NCBI RefSeq assembly: GCF_900182565.1
Contig: NZ_FXTI01000008.1
Coordinates: 99,569 to 163,568, forward strand
Origin: Melghirimyces algeriensis
GTDB taxonomy: Bacteria > Bacillota > Bacilli > Thermoactinomycetales > DSM-45169
DNA length: 64,000 nucleotides
Reading direction: 5' to 3'
Numbering within the stretch: position 1 is the stretch's first letter; each line of letters opens with the position of its first letter. The notes beneath the pieces are model-generated. The model worked only from the letters and a program-made list of their open reading frames with translations, ran no database searches and was not told the origin of the DNA. This document shows, piece after piece, positions 1 to 6,984 of this stretch. A program made the position numbers and the translations under genes.

Positions 1-768
1 ATTCCGGTACACCCGTCCAATTTCGTAGACTTTTTCAATCCCGCCGACGATCAATCGTTTCAGGTGAAGTTCAATGGCGATCCGCATATAAAGGTCCATA
101 TCCAGGGCGTTGTGGTGGGTAATAAAGGGACGGGCCGCCGCACCGCCGGGAATGTTGTGCAGGGTCGGGGTTTCCACTTCCAGAAAGCCTTGTCCATCCA
201 GATACTGACGCATGGAACGGATGATCCGGCTCCGGGTGATAAAGGTATCTTTTACATCCGGGTTCATAATCAGGTCCAGGTAGCGTTTGCGGTAACGGAG
301 CTCCACATCTTTGAGTCCATGAAATTTCTCCGGCAGGGGGCGCAGGGATTTGCTGAGGAAGGTGACTTCCTTGGCTTTGACGCTGGTCTCCCCCCGGTTG
401 GTTTTAAAGACGACACCGGAAATTCCGATCCAGTCTCCCAAATCGGCGGTGGTAAAGGTTTCATACGCTTCCTCTCCCACCTGGTCTTTCCGGACATAGA
501 TCTGGATTTTGCCACTTTGGTCCTGTAAGTGGGCAAAAGAGGCTTTCCCTTGCTTCCGCTTGGCCACCAGCCGTCCGGCAATCACTGCGGGTTGGTTTTT
601 CGCTTCAATCTCTTCTTTGCTTAGGGCATCAAAGGCATCCAGGATCTCCTGTGCGGTATGGGTACGTTCAAATCGGTGTCCAAAGGGAGCGATTCCCCGT
701 TCCCGTAAGGTTTCCAGTTTGTCTCGGCGAACCTGCAACAGTTCGTTCAGCTCTTCTCCTTGGCTCAT
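1..768 (-). CDS. lysS: lysyl-tRNA synthetase, class II (3' end cut by window edge)
   Basis: Charges tRNA-Lys with lysine in the cytoplasm. Only the first 256 codons are present; the gene runs off the left edge. Visible are the N-terminal OB-fold anticodon-binding domain (about residues 55-145, with RKQGKASFAHLQD), then the class II motif 1 helix and strand (MRQYLDGQGFLEVETPT) and the beginning of the catalytic core with YEIGRVYRN. The ATG at 768 follows a GAGGAG ribosome site. It is the last gene of the folate-dusB-lysS cluster known from Bacillus, but a predicted terminator and almost 400 bases separate it from dusB, so it probably has its own transcript. Confidence 0.95.
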   Translation of the reverse strand, partial: MSQGEELNELLQVRRDKLETLRERGIAPFGHRFERTHTAQEILDAFDALSKEEIEAKNQPAVIAGRLVAKRKQGKASFAHLQDQSGKIQIYVRKDQVGEEAYETFTTADLGDWIGISGVVFKTNRGETSVKAKEVTFLSKSLRPLPEKFHGLKDVELRYRKRYLDLIMNPDVKDTFITRSRIIRSMRQYLDGQGFLEVETPTLHNIPGGAAARPFITHHNALDMDLYMRIAIELHLKRLIVGGIEKVYEIGRVYRN

Positions 769-813
769 CAGCTGTCACTCCTCTGTCTGAAAGCGTTGTA
801 AAAGAGAGTGTGC

Positions 814-985
814 GGTGGCATTTACCCAAACTCGCTCCGGTTGCTGTCCATCAAAGATGTAAATTGTCCGCTCCGAATCTCTACGGGCAGGAGCAAAATC
901 ACAGTGGAGCTTTTGCCCCTAAACGCCCTTGCAGGCATTCTCCACTAAGCAGGACAGCAAAGTCGCTAATTCGGGTAAATGCACC
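814..985 (-). ncRNA. candidate multibranched structured RNA (lysS leader or free RNA)
   Basis: The gap between dusB and lysS holds nested inverted repeats. An outer stem pairs 814-827 with 973-985 (13 bp with one bulged G), a second 9-bp stem pairs 841-849 with 952-960, and a central junction carries two hairpins, 870-874 with 890-894 and 903-909 with 940-946. Nesting of four helices in 172 bases with no open reading frame argues for an RNA fold. No T-box, lysine-riboswitch, SRP or 6S motif was recognised. The strand is uncertain because the stems are symmetric; minus is chosen because it would form part of the lysS 5' leader. Confidence 0.45.
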
Positions 986-1080
986 CCTTATCTAAGCATG
1001 AATACAACGCTTCCCGGCAATATTTATCCATTATTTTCTCGTTCTTTCCCGTTTGGGTCAAATCGTTTCATCGTCCATTG

Positions 1081-1105
1081 AAGAAAGCCGCCGATTCCCG
1101 GCGGC
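1081..1105 (-). terminator. rho-independent terminator after dusB
   Basis: A 7-bp GC stem (1087-1093 with 1099-1105, 5-base loop) is followed on the minus strand by TTTCTT. It lies 59 bases past the dusB stop and would end the folate-dusB transcript. Confidence 0.6.
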
Positions 1106-1109
1106 GAAA

Positions 1110-1159
1110 GGGTCCAATGTTCATAACGGGTGTGTAAGCCACCCTGCAAAATTGGACCC
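1110..1159 (-). other. two-tier hairpin in the dusB 3' region
   Basis: A perfect 9-bp stem (1110-1118 with 1151-1159) encloses an inner GGGTG/CACCC hairpin. It starts five bases past the dusB stop codon and sits directly before the terminator stem. It may stabilise the 3' end of the operon mRNA; no specific family is recognised. Confidence 0.4.
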
Positions 1160-1163
1160 GAGA

Positions 1164-2180
1164 CTAGGCCGACTGTTTCTTTCGTTGTTGCATGCGCTGT
1201 TCCTGTTTCTCTACAAATGCGGTCAGCACCTGTGCCATTCCCTCTCTGGTAGTCTGTTCGTTCACCTGGTCTTTCACCCTTGCGGCCCCCCGCAATCCCC
1301 GCAGATACCAGGCTGCGTGTTTGCGCATTTCCCGAACCGCGACCTCTTCTCCCCGCAGGTCAATCAGTCGATCCATGTGCAACAGGGCAATCTCAATCTT
1401 CTCGCGCGGGGTGGGTTCCGGCAGTAATTCCCCCGTGGTCAGATAATGGATCGTTCGGTACAGCATCCAGGGATTCCCCAAGGCTGCACGGCCAATCATG
1501 ACGCCGTCGCATCCGGTTTCATCCAGCATCCGCTGGGCATCCTGGGGGGTTTGAATATCGCCGTTTCCAATCACCGGAATCTGGACGGCTTCTTTTACCT
1601 GGCGGATAATATCCCAGTTGGCTTCGCCGGTATACATCTGCTGGCGGGTACGGCCATGGAGGGAAACCGCCTGGGCTCCGGCCCGTTCCAGTGCCTGCGC
1701 ATTTTCGACCGCATAGATGTGTTGATCATCCCAGCCCATGCGCATTTTGACGGTTACCGGCTTATCCACGGCCTTTACCACAGCGGAAACCATTTCTTCA
1801 ATTTTATTGGGGTCCAACAGCCAGCGGGCACCTGCATCACATTTGATAATCTTGGGCACCGGGCACCCCATATTGATATCAATGATATCGGCATTGGTTT
1901 GTTTGTCTACCACCTTGGCCGCTTCCACCAAACTGTCTTTGTCCCCGCCAAAGATTTGCAGGGAAAGCGGCTTTTCCCGCTCATCCACATACAGCATCTT
2001 TTGGGTTCGTTCATTTCCGTGAAGGATGGCTTTGTCGCTGACCATCTCCGCGCAGACAAGCCCGCAACCAAATTCCTTGGCAATCAGCCGGAATGCAGGG
2101 TTACAAACACCAGCCATGGGGGCGAGCACCACTTGGTTTTCTGTTTCCACCGGTCCAATTTTCAGCGTTCTCTTTTTCAT
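1164..2180 (-). CDS. dusB: tRNA-dihydrouridine synthase, DusB type
   Basis: FMN enzyme that reduces uridine to dihydrouridine in the tRNA D-loop. The 338-residue protein has the TIM-barrel start VLAPMAGVCNPAFR, the family signature DINMGCPVPKI with the active-site cysteine about ten residues on in the KCDAGA segment, HGRTRQQMYTGEAN and the FMN-phosphate segments GNGDI and MIGRAALGNPW. Its ATG overlaps the folK stop codon (ATGA), so it is translationally coupled as the last gene of pabA-folP-folB-folK-dusB. The C-terminal helical domain ends in a basic tail rich in Lys, Arg and Gln. Confidence 0.96.
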   Translation of the reverse strand: MKKRTLKIGPVETENQVVLAPMAGVCNPAFRLIAKEFGCGLVCAEMVSDKAILHGNERTQKMLYVDEREKPLSLQIFGGDKDSLVEAAKVVDKQTNADIIDINMGCPVPKIIKCDAGARWLLDPNKIEEMVSAVVKAVDKPVTVKMRMGWDDQHIYAVENAQALERAGAQAVSLHGRTRQQMYTGEANWDIIRQVKEAVQIPVIGNGDIQTPQDAQRMLDETGCDGVMIGRAALGNPWMLYRTIHYLTTGELLPEPTPREKIEIALLHMDRLIDLRGEEVAVREMRKHAAWYLRGLRGAARVKDQVNEQTTREGMAQVLTAFVEKQEQRMQQRKKQSA

Positions 2181-2740
2181 CCATCAGACACCTCCTTGCT
2201 TCCAGAAGGGAGGGATTCCTTTTTCGCCACAGTATATGAACAAAAGGTATCAGAGCTTCGAACCAGATCTTCCGGCTGCCCGGTTTCCCGGACCCAGTGG
2301 ATCACGGTTTTTCCTGTTCCCGGAATGATCCGTTCCGGTATTAGGTCGGCGAGAGGAATCAGTACAAAGGGGCGCTCCGTCATCCGGGGATGGGGAACGG
2401 TCAAGTCCTCCGTCTGAATGATCTGGTCTCCATAAAGAAGCAGATCCAAATCAATGGTGCGAGGACCCCACCGCATCACCCGTACGCGGTGAAGCTCCCG
2501 TTCCACATCCAATAAGGTATGCAACAGGTCCATCGGGGAGAGGGTGGTTTTGATCTCCGCACAGGCATTTAAAAAATCCGGCTGGTTCACATAGCCGACG
2601 GGAGCCGTCTCATACACCGGGGAGAGGCGGGTCACGTGGACTCCTTCGCGGTGATGCAGACGGTCCACAGCTTCCTCCAGGTTGGCCATGCGGCGGCCCA
2701 GATTGCTCCCCAAACCGATATAGGCGATGATTTTTGTCAT
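2177..2740 (-). CDS. folK: 6-hydroxymethyl-7,8-dihydropterin pyrophosphokinase
   Basis: Transfers pyrophosphate from ATP to 6-hydroxymethyl-dihydropterin, giving the substrate of FolP in folate synthesis. The 187-residue protein shows the family features: YIGLGSNLGRR near the N-terminus, LSPVYETAPVGY, FLNACAEIKT and the signature RWGPRTIDLDLLLYGD, followed by VPHPRMTERPFVLIPL. Start ATG at 2740 overlaps the folB stop by four bases and the folK stop overlaps the dusB start, so this is a tightly coupled operon. The tail after about residue 158 is longer than usual and not conserved. Confidence 0.96.
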   Translation of the reverse strand: MTKIIAYIGLGSNLGRRMANLEEAVDRLHHREGVHVTRLSPVYETAPVGYVNQPDFLNACAEIKTTLSPMDLLHTLLDVERELHRVRVMRWGPRTIDLDLLLYGDQIIQTEDLTVPHPRMTERPFVLIPLADLIPERIIPGTGKTVIHWVRETGQPEDLVRSSDTFCSYTVAKKESLPSGSKEVSDG

Positions 2741-3099
2741 GAGGAGCGTCTCCGGGTGATCTCGACACCTACCGACTGATAATGCCCCGGAATCGGCGGG
2801 TCCGGCTTGGTGAGACGAACCTTCACCTCTTCCACGGGAAAATTGGCCAGTAAGCTGCCCGCGATTCGTTCCGCAACGGTTTCCAAGAGAGCAAAAGGAC
2901 CGGATTCCACTTCGGCTTTCACCTGTTGGTAAACATTTCCATAATCAACGGTCTGGTTGAGGTCATCCCCCTGAGCCGCCGGAGCAAGATCCAACCCCAG
3001 TTCCAAATCGACCAGAAACCGTTGACCCAGTTTATTCTCCTCAGCAAAGACGCCGTGGTATGCATAAAAAGCCATCTGGTTAAAAAAGATCCGATCCAT
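2737..3099 (-). CDS. folB: dihydroneopterin aldolase
   Basis: Converts 7,8-dihydroneopterin to 6-hydroxymethyl-dihydropterin and glycolaldehyde. The 120-residue protein is full length for the family: FYAYHGVFAEENKLGQRF with the conserved His-Gly and Glu, TVDYGNVYQQV, FALLETVAERIA and the C-terminal VRLTKPDPPIPGH. The ATG at 3099 is chosen over an in-frame upstream start because it overlaps the folP stop (TAATG) and has GGAG five bases before; upstream codons only repeat the folP 3' end in another frame. Confidence 0.95.
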   Translation of the reverse strand: MDRIFFNQMAFYAYHGVFAEENKLGQRFLVDLELGLDLAPAAQGDDLNQTVDYGNVYQQVKAEVESGPFALLETVAERIAGSLLANFPVEEVKVRLTKPDPPIPGHYQSVGVEITRRRSS

Positions 3100-3956
3100 T
3101 ATTCCACTCCTCCGGTCGCCTGCACCATCGCATCGGTCATTCGGCAAACCCGAACCATCTCTTTCACATCGTGGACCCGAACAAACTGACACCCTTTGCT
3201 GATCCCCAGGGTTACCGTTGCCCCGGTTCCTTCCACCCGTTCCTCCACGGGGAGGTTGAGGGTGTGCCCAATCATGGACTTGCGGGAGGTTCCCAGCAAC
3301 ACCGGAAAGCCCAAATCCGTAATTTGCTCCAGGTTTTGCATGACAGTCAGATTTTCCTCATATGATTTGGCAAACCCGATCCCTGGATCAAGAATAATCC
3401 GTTCTTTCTTCACTCCTGCGGTCCGCGCCAAATGGACACTCTCCATCAGGTCGTGGCAAAGTTCCTCCATGAGTGAGGTGTAGCGGGCTTCTTCCCGATT
3501 GTGCATCAGAATCACCGGAACATCCAGTTCCGCCACGGTCCGGGCCATTTCCGGATCCTTTTTCAATCCCCATACATCGTTGACGATGTGGGCTCCCGCC
3601 TCAACCGCCTGACGGGCAACCTCTGCTTTATAGGTGTCCACCGAGATGGGAACGTCTACGGCTTGAGACAGGGCCTGGATCACGGGAATCACCCGCTCCA
3701 GCTCTTCTTCCAGAGAAACCGGCTGGTGCCCCGGTCGGGTAGACTCTCCCCCCACATCGATCAGATCCGCCCCATCGGCGACCATTTGTTGCGCATGTTG
3801 GATAGCTCGCTCTTTTTGGTTGAACCGTCCTCCATCGGAAAAGGAATCCGGGGTGACATTTAAAATCCCCATCACCACGGTGCGACGGTGGACCGGAAGG
3901 GTATAGGGACCCGCCTGGATCGGTTGCATTCTGGATTGCATGGTTGCTTGGGCCAT
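3099..3956 (-). CDS. folP: dihydropteroate synthase
   Basis: Joins p-aminobenzoate to hydroxymethyl-dihydropterin pyrophosphate; the sulfonamide target. The 285-residue TIM-barrel protein has both family signatures: MGILNVTPDSFSDGGRF, with loop residues for pyrophosphate, and DLIDVGGESTRPG. ILDPGIGFAKSYEENL and LLGTSRKS follow. A clear GGAGGTGAAC ribosome site precedes ATG 3956. It lies between pabA and folB with a one-base stop/start overlap to folB. The Bacillus neighbours pabB and pabC are not present here. Confidence 0.96.
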   Translation of the reverse strand: MAQATMQSRMQPIQAGPYTLPVHRRTVVMGILNVTPDSFSDGGRFNQKERAIQHAQQMVADGADLIDVGGESTRPGHQPVSLEEELERVIPVIQALSQAVDVPISVDTYKAEVARQAVEAGAHIVNDVWGLKKDPEMARTVAELDVPVILMHNREEARYTSLMEELCHDLMESVHLARTAGVKKERIILDPGIGFAKSYEENLTVMQNLEQITDLGFPVLLGTSRKSMIGHTLNLPVEERVEGTGATVTLGISKGCQFVRVHDVKEMVRVCRMTDAMVQATGGVE

Positions 3957-4007
3957 CGGTGTTCACCTCCAGGGTTGGGCGGATTCCGCCCATGTCATTG
4001 ATATTTT

Positions 4008-4598
4008 TTATCGCGTTTCTGTCGTCCGTCTGCTGTATACGTTCAGGAAATTGGCCAACAGCCGCTTTCCATGGTCGGTAATGATCGATTCCGGGTGAAA
4101 CTGTACCCCTTCCAGCGGGAACTCCCGATGGCGAATCGCCATGATTTCCCCTTCGCTGGTTTGGGCACTGATTTCAAATTCCTCCGGCACACTCTGAGGA
4201 TCGACGATCAAGGAATGATACCGATTGGCCCGAAACGGGGAGGGAATTCCCTGAAACAAAGTCTTTCCGTCATGAACAATCGGGGACGTTTTTCCGTGCA
4301 TCAGCCGATCCGCCTGAACGATCTGTCCGCCAAAGGCCTGGGCAATACTCTGGTGTCCCAGACAAACGCCCAACATCGGGATTTCCCCGGCAAACCGGCG
4401 AACCGTTTCCAGGGTAATCCCTGCATCATCCGGCGTTCCCGGTCCGGGGGACAAAACGATAGCCTCCGGGTTCATGCGCTGAATGGTTTCCGTGTCCAGT
4501 TGATCGTTTCGGACGACGGAAAGCTCCTCTCCAAGCTCGCCCAGATATTGCACCAAGTTATAGGTAAAGGAATCATAGTTGTCGATCATCAGAATCAT
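4008..4598 (-). CDS. pabA: aminodeoxychorismate/anthranilate synthase, glutamine amidotransferase subunit
   Basis: Class I glutamine amidotransferase (196 residues) that feeds ammonia to PabB for p-aminobenzoate and, in Bacillus-type bacteria, also to TrpE for anthranilate (TrpG role). It shows MIDNYDSFTYNLVQYL, the oxyanion segment LSPGPGTPDDAG, the nucleophile elbow GVCLGHQSIAQAFGG with catalytic Cys, and EGVQFHPESI with the His and Glu of the triad. The ATG at 4598 is chosen because the family begins at MILMIDN; the open frame extends 97 codons upstream only through a dispersed repeat. The ribosome site lies inside a TRAP-type triplet row, so translation is probably repressed when tryptophan is plentiful. 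No pabB is adjacent. Confidence 0.95.
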   Translation of the reverse strand: MILMIDNYDSFTYNLVQYLGELGEELSVVRNDQLDTETIQRMNPEAIVLSPGPGTPDDAGITLETVRRFAGEIPMLGVCLGHQSIAQAFGGQIVQADRLMHGKTSPIVHDGKTLFQGIPSPFRANRYHSLIVDPQSVPEEFEISAQTSEGEIMAIRHREFPLEGVQFHPESIITDHGKRLLANFLNVYSRRTTETR

Positions 4599-4601
4599 AC
4601 G

Positions 4602-4639
4602 CTCATCTCCCCTCTTCTCCTCTCTTCTTTCCTCCGCTA
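4602..4639 (-). promoter_or_regulatory. TRAP-type RNA-binding site over the pabA ribosome site
   Basis: Directly before the pabA start codon the minus strand carries eight triplets, each separated by exactly two bases: TAG, GAG, AAG, then five GAG. The last begins six bases before the ATG, and the row covers the Shine-Dalgarno region. This is the layout of TRAP (MtrB) sites, which bind NAG repeats with two-base spacers. In B. subtilis such a site over trpG/pabA blocks translation when tryptophan is bound. Seen directly: the periodicity. Inferred: the protein that binds. Confidence 0.8.
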
Positions 4640-4680
4640 ATCTGTCCATGCAGAAACGATCCACATGCATGCATAAACAA

Positions 4681-4860
4681 AGTGTTGAAGGGGAGATTTC
4701 CGTTTCCGCATCTCTTTCCTCCAGCAAAGAAGTGGAAGGAGTCCGCTTCACCCCCTCCGGTCCCAACCAACGGACAAAATATCCGCTAAACGGTTGGGAC
4801 CTCCGGCGGCTCCGCTGGGTCGTCGGAAAAGGATGCTCTACCGAAAATCCCCCTCTTATT
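4681..4860. repeat. 180-bp dispersed repeat, copy 1 (MITE-like)
   Basis: About 89% identical over the same 180-base length to 27952-28131, in the same orientation. Ends are imperfect inverted repeats of the form GARGGGGA. The centre holds a strong palindrome (GGTCCCAACC at 4759-4768 pairing with GGTTGGGACC at 4793-4802) around an inner CGGA/TCCG stem. It sits in the 5' region of pabA. No transposase is encoded, so it resembles a miniature inverted-repeat element; small in-frame codons across it are not convincing. Confidence 0.75.
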
Positions 4861-4929
4861 ACCTTTTTCAGCAGTTTCTGTACATACATGCATGTATTCT
4901 TTCATTAGTTTACAACAAATCCCCCATTG

Positions 4930-4958
4930 AAAAAAGGTTTCCCTTCCGGCAGGAAACC
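4930..4958 (-). terminator. terminator or attenuator in the far pabA leader
   Basis: On the minus strand a 7-bp stem (4952-4958 with 4936-4942) is followed by six T. Just before it lies an 11-bp hairpin with one bulge and a two-base loop (4971-4995). The preceding gene already has its own terminator at 5077-5104, so this stem would end a short leader or small RNA of about 100 bases lying before pabA. Confidence 0.55.
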
Positions 4959-5070
4959 ATAAGACAAAACATACCAGTCTGAAGACTGGGTATGAAATAT
5001 CGTGATACCTGTTAGGCAGAGCATACACAGAGAAATCCTGATCTACCCTTTTTTAAAACGATTTCATCGT

Positions 5071-5104
5071 ACAACAAAGATCACCCTGATTGTGGGGTGA
5101 TCTT
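5071..5104 (-). terminator. rho-independent terminator after the 5122-6828 gene
   Basis: Perfect 10-bp stem (5077-5086 with 5095-5104, 8-base loop) followed on the minus strand by TTTGTTGT, 17 bases past the stop codon. Confidence 0.75.
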
Positions 5105-5121
5105 ATATTTTTAAGTGCCAA

Positions 5122-6828
5122 CTATTCATCCTTTTTCTTTTTCCCCTTGTTGTCCAAGGATTCATTCTGAAAGGTTTTCACTGCCACAACCTTCTCTTTG
5201 GTTTCCAGATAGGAAAATGCCACTTTGTGCCCTTTCTCCAGGAATACCGCATAGGGGAATTTGGAGGAGTTGACAGTAAAGATTTTGTCGTTTCCTTCAA
5301 TCAGAAACTGTACAACGACATTCTCCTCCGAAATCCGGTCTTTATAAACTGCGATGACTTTGCCTTTCTCTTTTTTCTGTTCCGATTGATTGGTGGGTGT
5401 TGCTTCATCATTTTCCAGATTGGTGGAGATGGCATATTGATACTTATTCAATGCTTCCCGTTTGGTGTCTCCATAGGCATATACCTTTTCATCACGGGCG
5501 TTGACCAACATCACTTTACGAAAGACATCATTGCCGTCCAGCACGGGTAACACCCAGGTGTTTTCCCCGTAAACATTGTACAGTATGGGTGCGGGGGCCT
5601 CCCATTGTTTCTCCTTGAAGGTTTTGGAGACTACATTGGCCGCTGAAGATCCGTTCAGCAGTCCATCCACTCCGGTGTAATAGGTTATTTTTCCGGTGCG
5701 AGAATCCATCATGGTATATCCCACCATGGACCCGGCATCCTCTTCATCCCGTGTATGATCGGTTACCCAATGCATCCGCATGGATCGGTCAAAAGCGGCA
5801 ATCACTTCATCTTCCCCTTCGTCCCATTCCGTGGGAATATGTACATCCCGCTTTCCAAACAGGGAATTTAAGAATCCATGCTTGTATTTTCCGAACCATT
5901 GATTCCGCTCAATCGCCACATCGGCGGGGATCACCTGATCGACAAACGCGGGCACCTTGTTCCGAGCGTATTTTTTCATCTCACCGTTGGAGGGATCAAA
6001 CAGGATAACGCCTTCTACATCCCGAACCCGTCTGTATTTTTCATAGCTTCCATAGGAGACGGCGTAGTAAGGTTTTCCCTTTTCATCCGGTTCAAACGAG
6101 GCATTCATCAGTACCACATCTGGATATTGCGCCCGTACCCGACGATACAGGTTTTCCCCCAGCCAGGCGCTGGGGACGTATTTCATCCGGGCTTTTACCA
6201 CTTCTGCCGTCGCCCGTTGATCTTCTGCACTGACCCGGATATATCCGGGAACGGTATCCCCTTGCCACCATTTGAAAAATCCTTTGTATTCAATGGGTGC
6301 TACCCAATATAGTTGATTGTCAATCTTTTGGATAGCCAGCTCGCCCAGATCATAGAAAAAATAGTTTTTGACCTTCCCCAATACTTTTTCAATCTTATAT
6401 TCCGCATATTCTCTGGGGACCACCGGAAGGTGCTTTTCATTCATGGGTTCCAGTTTTTCTTTTGAAACCTTGGCATCCACAAATTCATACTGATCCTGGG
6501 CAATGGTGATCGGATAGATCAGAAGGAAATAAGCCACGCCCAACAAAATGGCTACGCTGGTCAACTGTCCGATGCGCCTCTCCCATTTCCCTGAAGCCAA
6601 CCACAAAGAATCGATCAGGAGAGAAACCGCCACAATCCAGGCAAAGTTGGCCAGCATGGCTTCCGGTGTCTGATCCACCAGCTTCACATAAAATGTCCAT
6701 GCACTGTATAATAAACCTGCTACCCAGCGAAGAAGCTGGACCCAATAAAACCCCTTGCCTCCATGTTTCCAGGCTGACGGATACAGAGTCAGAAACAGAA
6801 GCGAGAAAAGAATGGTAAACAGAAGCAT
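5122..6828 (-). CDS. hypothetical membrane protein, four N-terminal helices and large soluble domain
   Basis: Not recognised as a named family. The 568-residue protein starts with four hydrophobic segments (about residues 2-20, 28-48, 57-78 and 87-109), then a soluble region of about 450 residues. That region contains stretches typical of PepSY-like folds (PYYAVSYGSYEKYRRV, VEGVILFDPSNGEMKKY, GYTMMDSRTGKITYYTG) and ends in a small beta-rich part (residues 490-550) and a lysine-rich tail. ATG 6828 follows GGAGATG. It is monocistronic, with its own terminator. A cell-envelope role is plausible from topology only. Confidence 0.75.
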   Translation of the reverse strand: MLLFTILFSLLFLTLYPSAWKHGGKGFYWVQLLRWVAGLLYSAWTFYVKLVDQTPEAMLANFAWIVAVSLLIDSLWLASGKWERRIGQLTSVAILLGVAYFLLIYPITIAQDQYEFVDAKVSKEKLEPMNEKHLPVVPREYAEYKIEKVLGKVKNYFFYDLGELAIQKIDNQLYWVAPIEYKGFFKWWQGDTVPGYIRVSAEDQRATAEVVKARMKYVPSAWLGENLYRRVRAQYPDVVLMNASFEPDEKGKPYYAVSYGSYEKYRRVRDVEGVILFDPSNGEMKKYARNKVPAFVDQVIPADVAIERNQWFGKYKHGFLNSLFGKRDVHIPTEWDEGEDEVIAAFDRSMRMHWVTDHTRDEEDAGSMVGYTMMDSRTGKITYYTGVDGLLNGSSAANVVSKTFKEKQWEAPAPILYNVYGENTWVLPVLDGNDVFRKVMLVNARDEKVYAYGDTKREALNKYQYAISTNLENDEATPTNQSEQKKEKGKVIAVYKDRISEENVVVQFLIEGNDKIFTVNSSKFPYAVFLEKGHKVAFSYLETKEKVVAVKTFQNESLDNKGKKKKDE

Positions 6829-6984
6829 GATTTCATCTCCATCCTAAATGGTTTCCTGCAAATTTCCGCTCCAATGGTTTTTAAACATTTCCATTCTACC
6901 ATAAACAGGAATCTATTGATAGATTGGGAGATTCCAGATTGGCAAGAAAAACCCCCAGAACCCCATGACAAATAAAATGGGGCT

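Noticed and set aside
780..1163. T-box or lysine riboswitch for lysS
   Set aside because: No GGGTGGTACCGCG-type core, no terminator before lysS and no lysine-riboswitch landmarks; kept only as an unnamed structured RNA.
1446..2417. Plus-strand open frame across dusB and folK
   Set aside because: Antisense of two certain genes; the sequence looks like reverse-frame translation.
4599..4889. N-terminal extension of pabA by 97 codons
   Set aside because: It runs through the 180-bp repeat and the TRAP site; the family starts at MILMIDN and a ribosome site stands there.
4884..4897. Perfect 14-base palindrome ATACATGCATGTAT as an operator
   Set aside because: Simple alternating ATGCAT sequence; a similar one lies at 4665-4674, but no regulator is known for it and no promoter overlaps clearly.
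6961..6982. Terminator after the coiled-coil gene
   Set aside because: A 6-bp CCCCAT/ATGGGG stem exists, but the T run is ten bases away, so the evidence is too weak to list.
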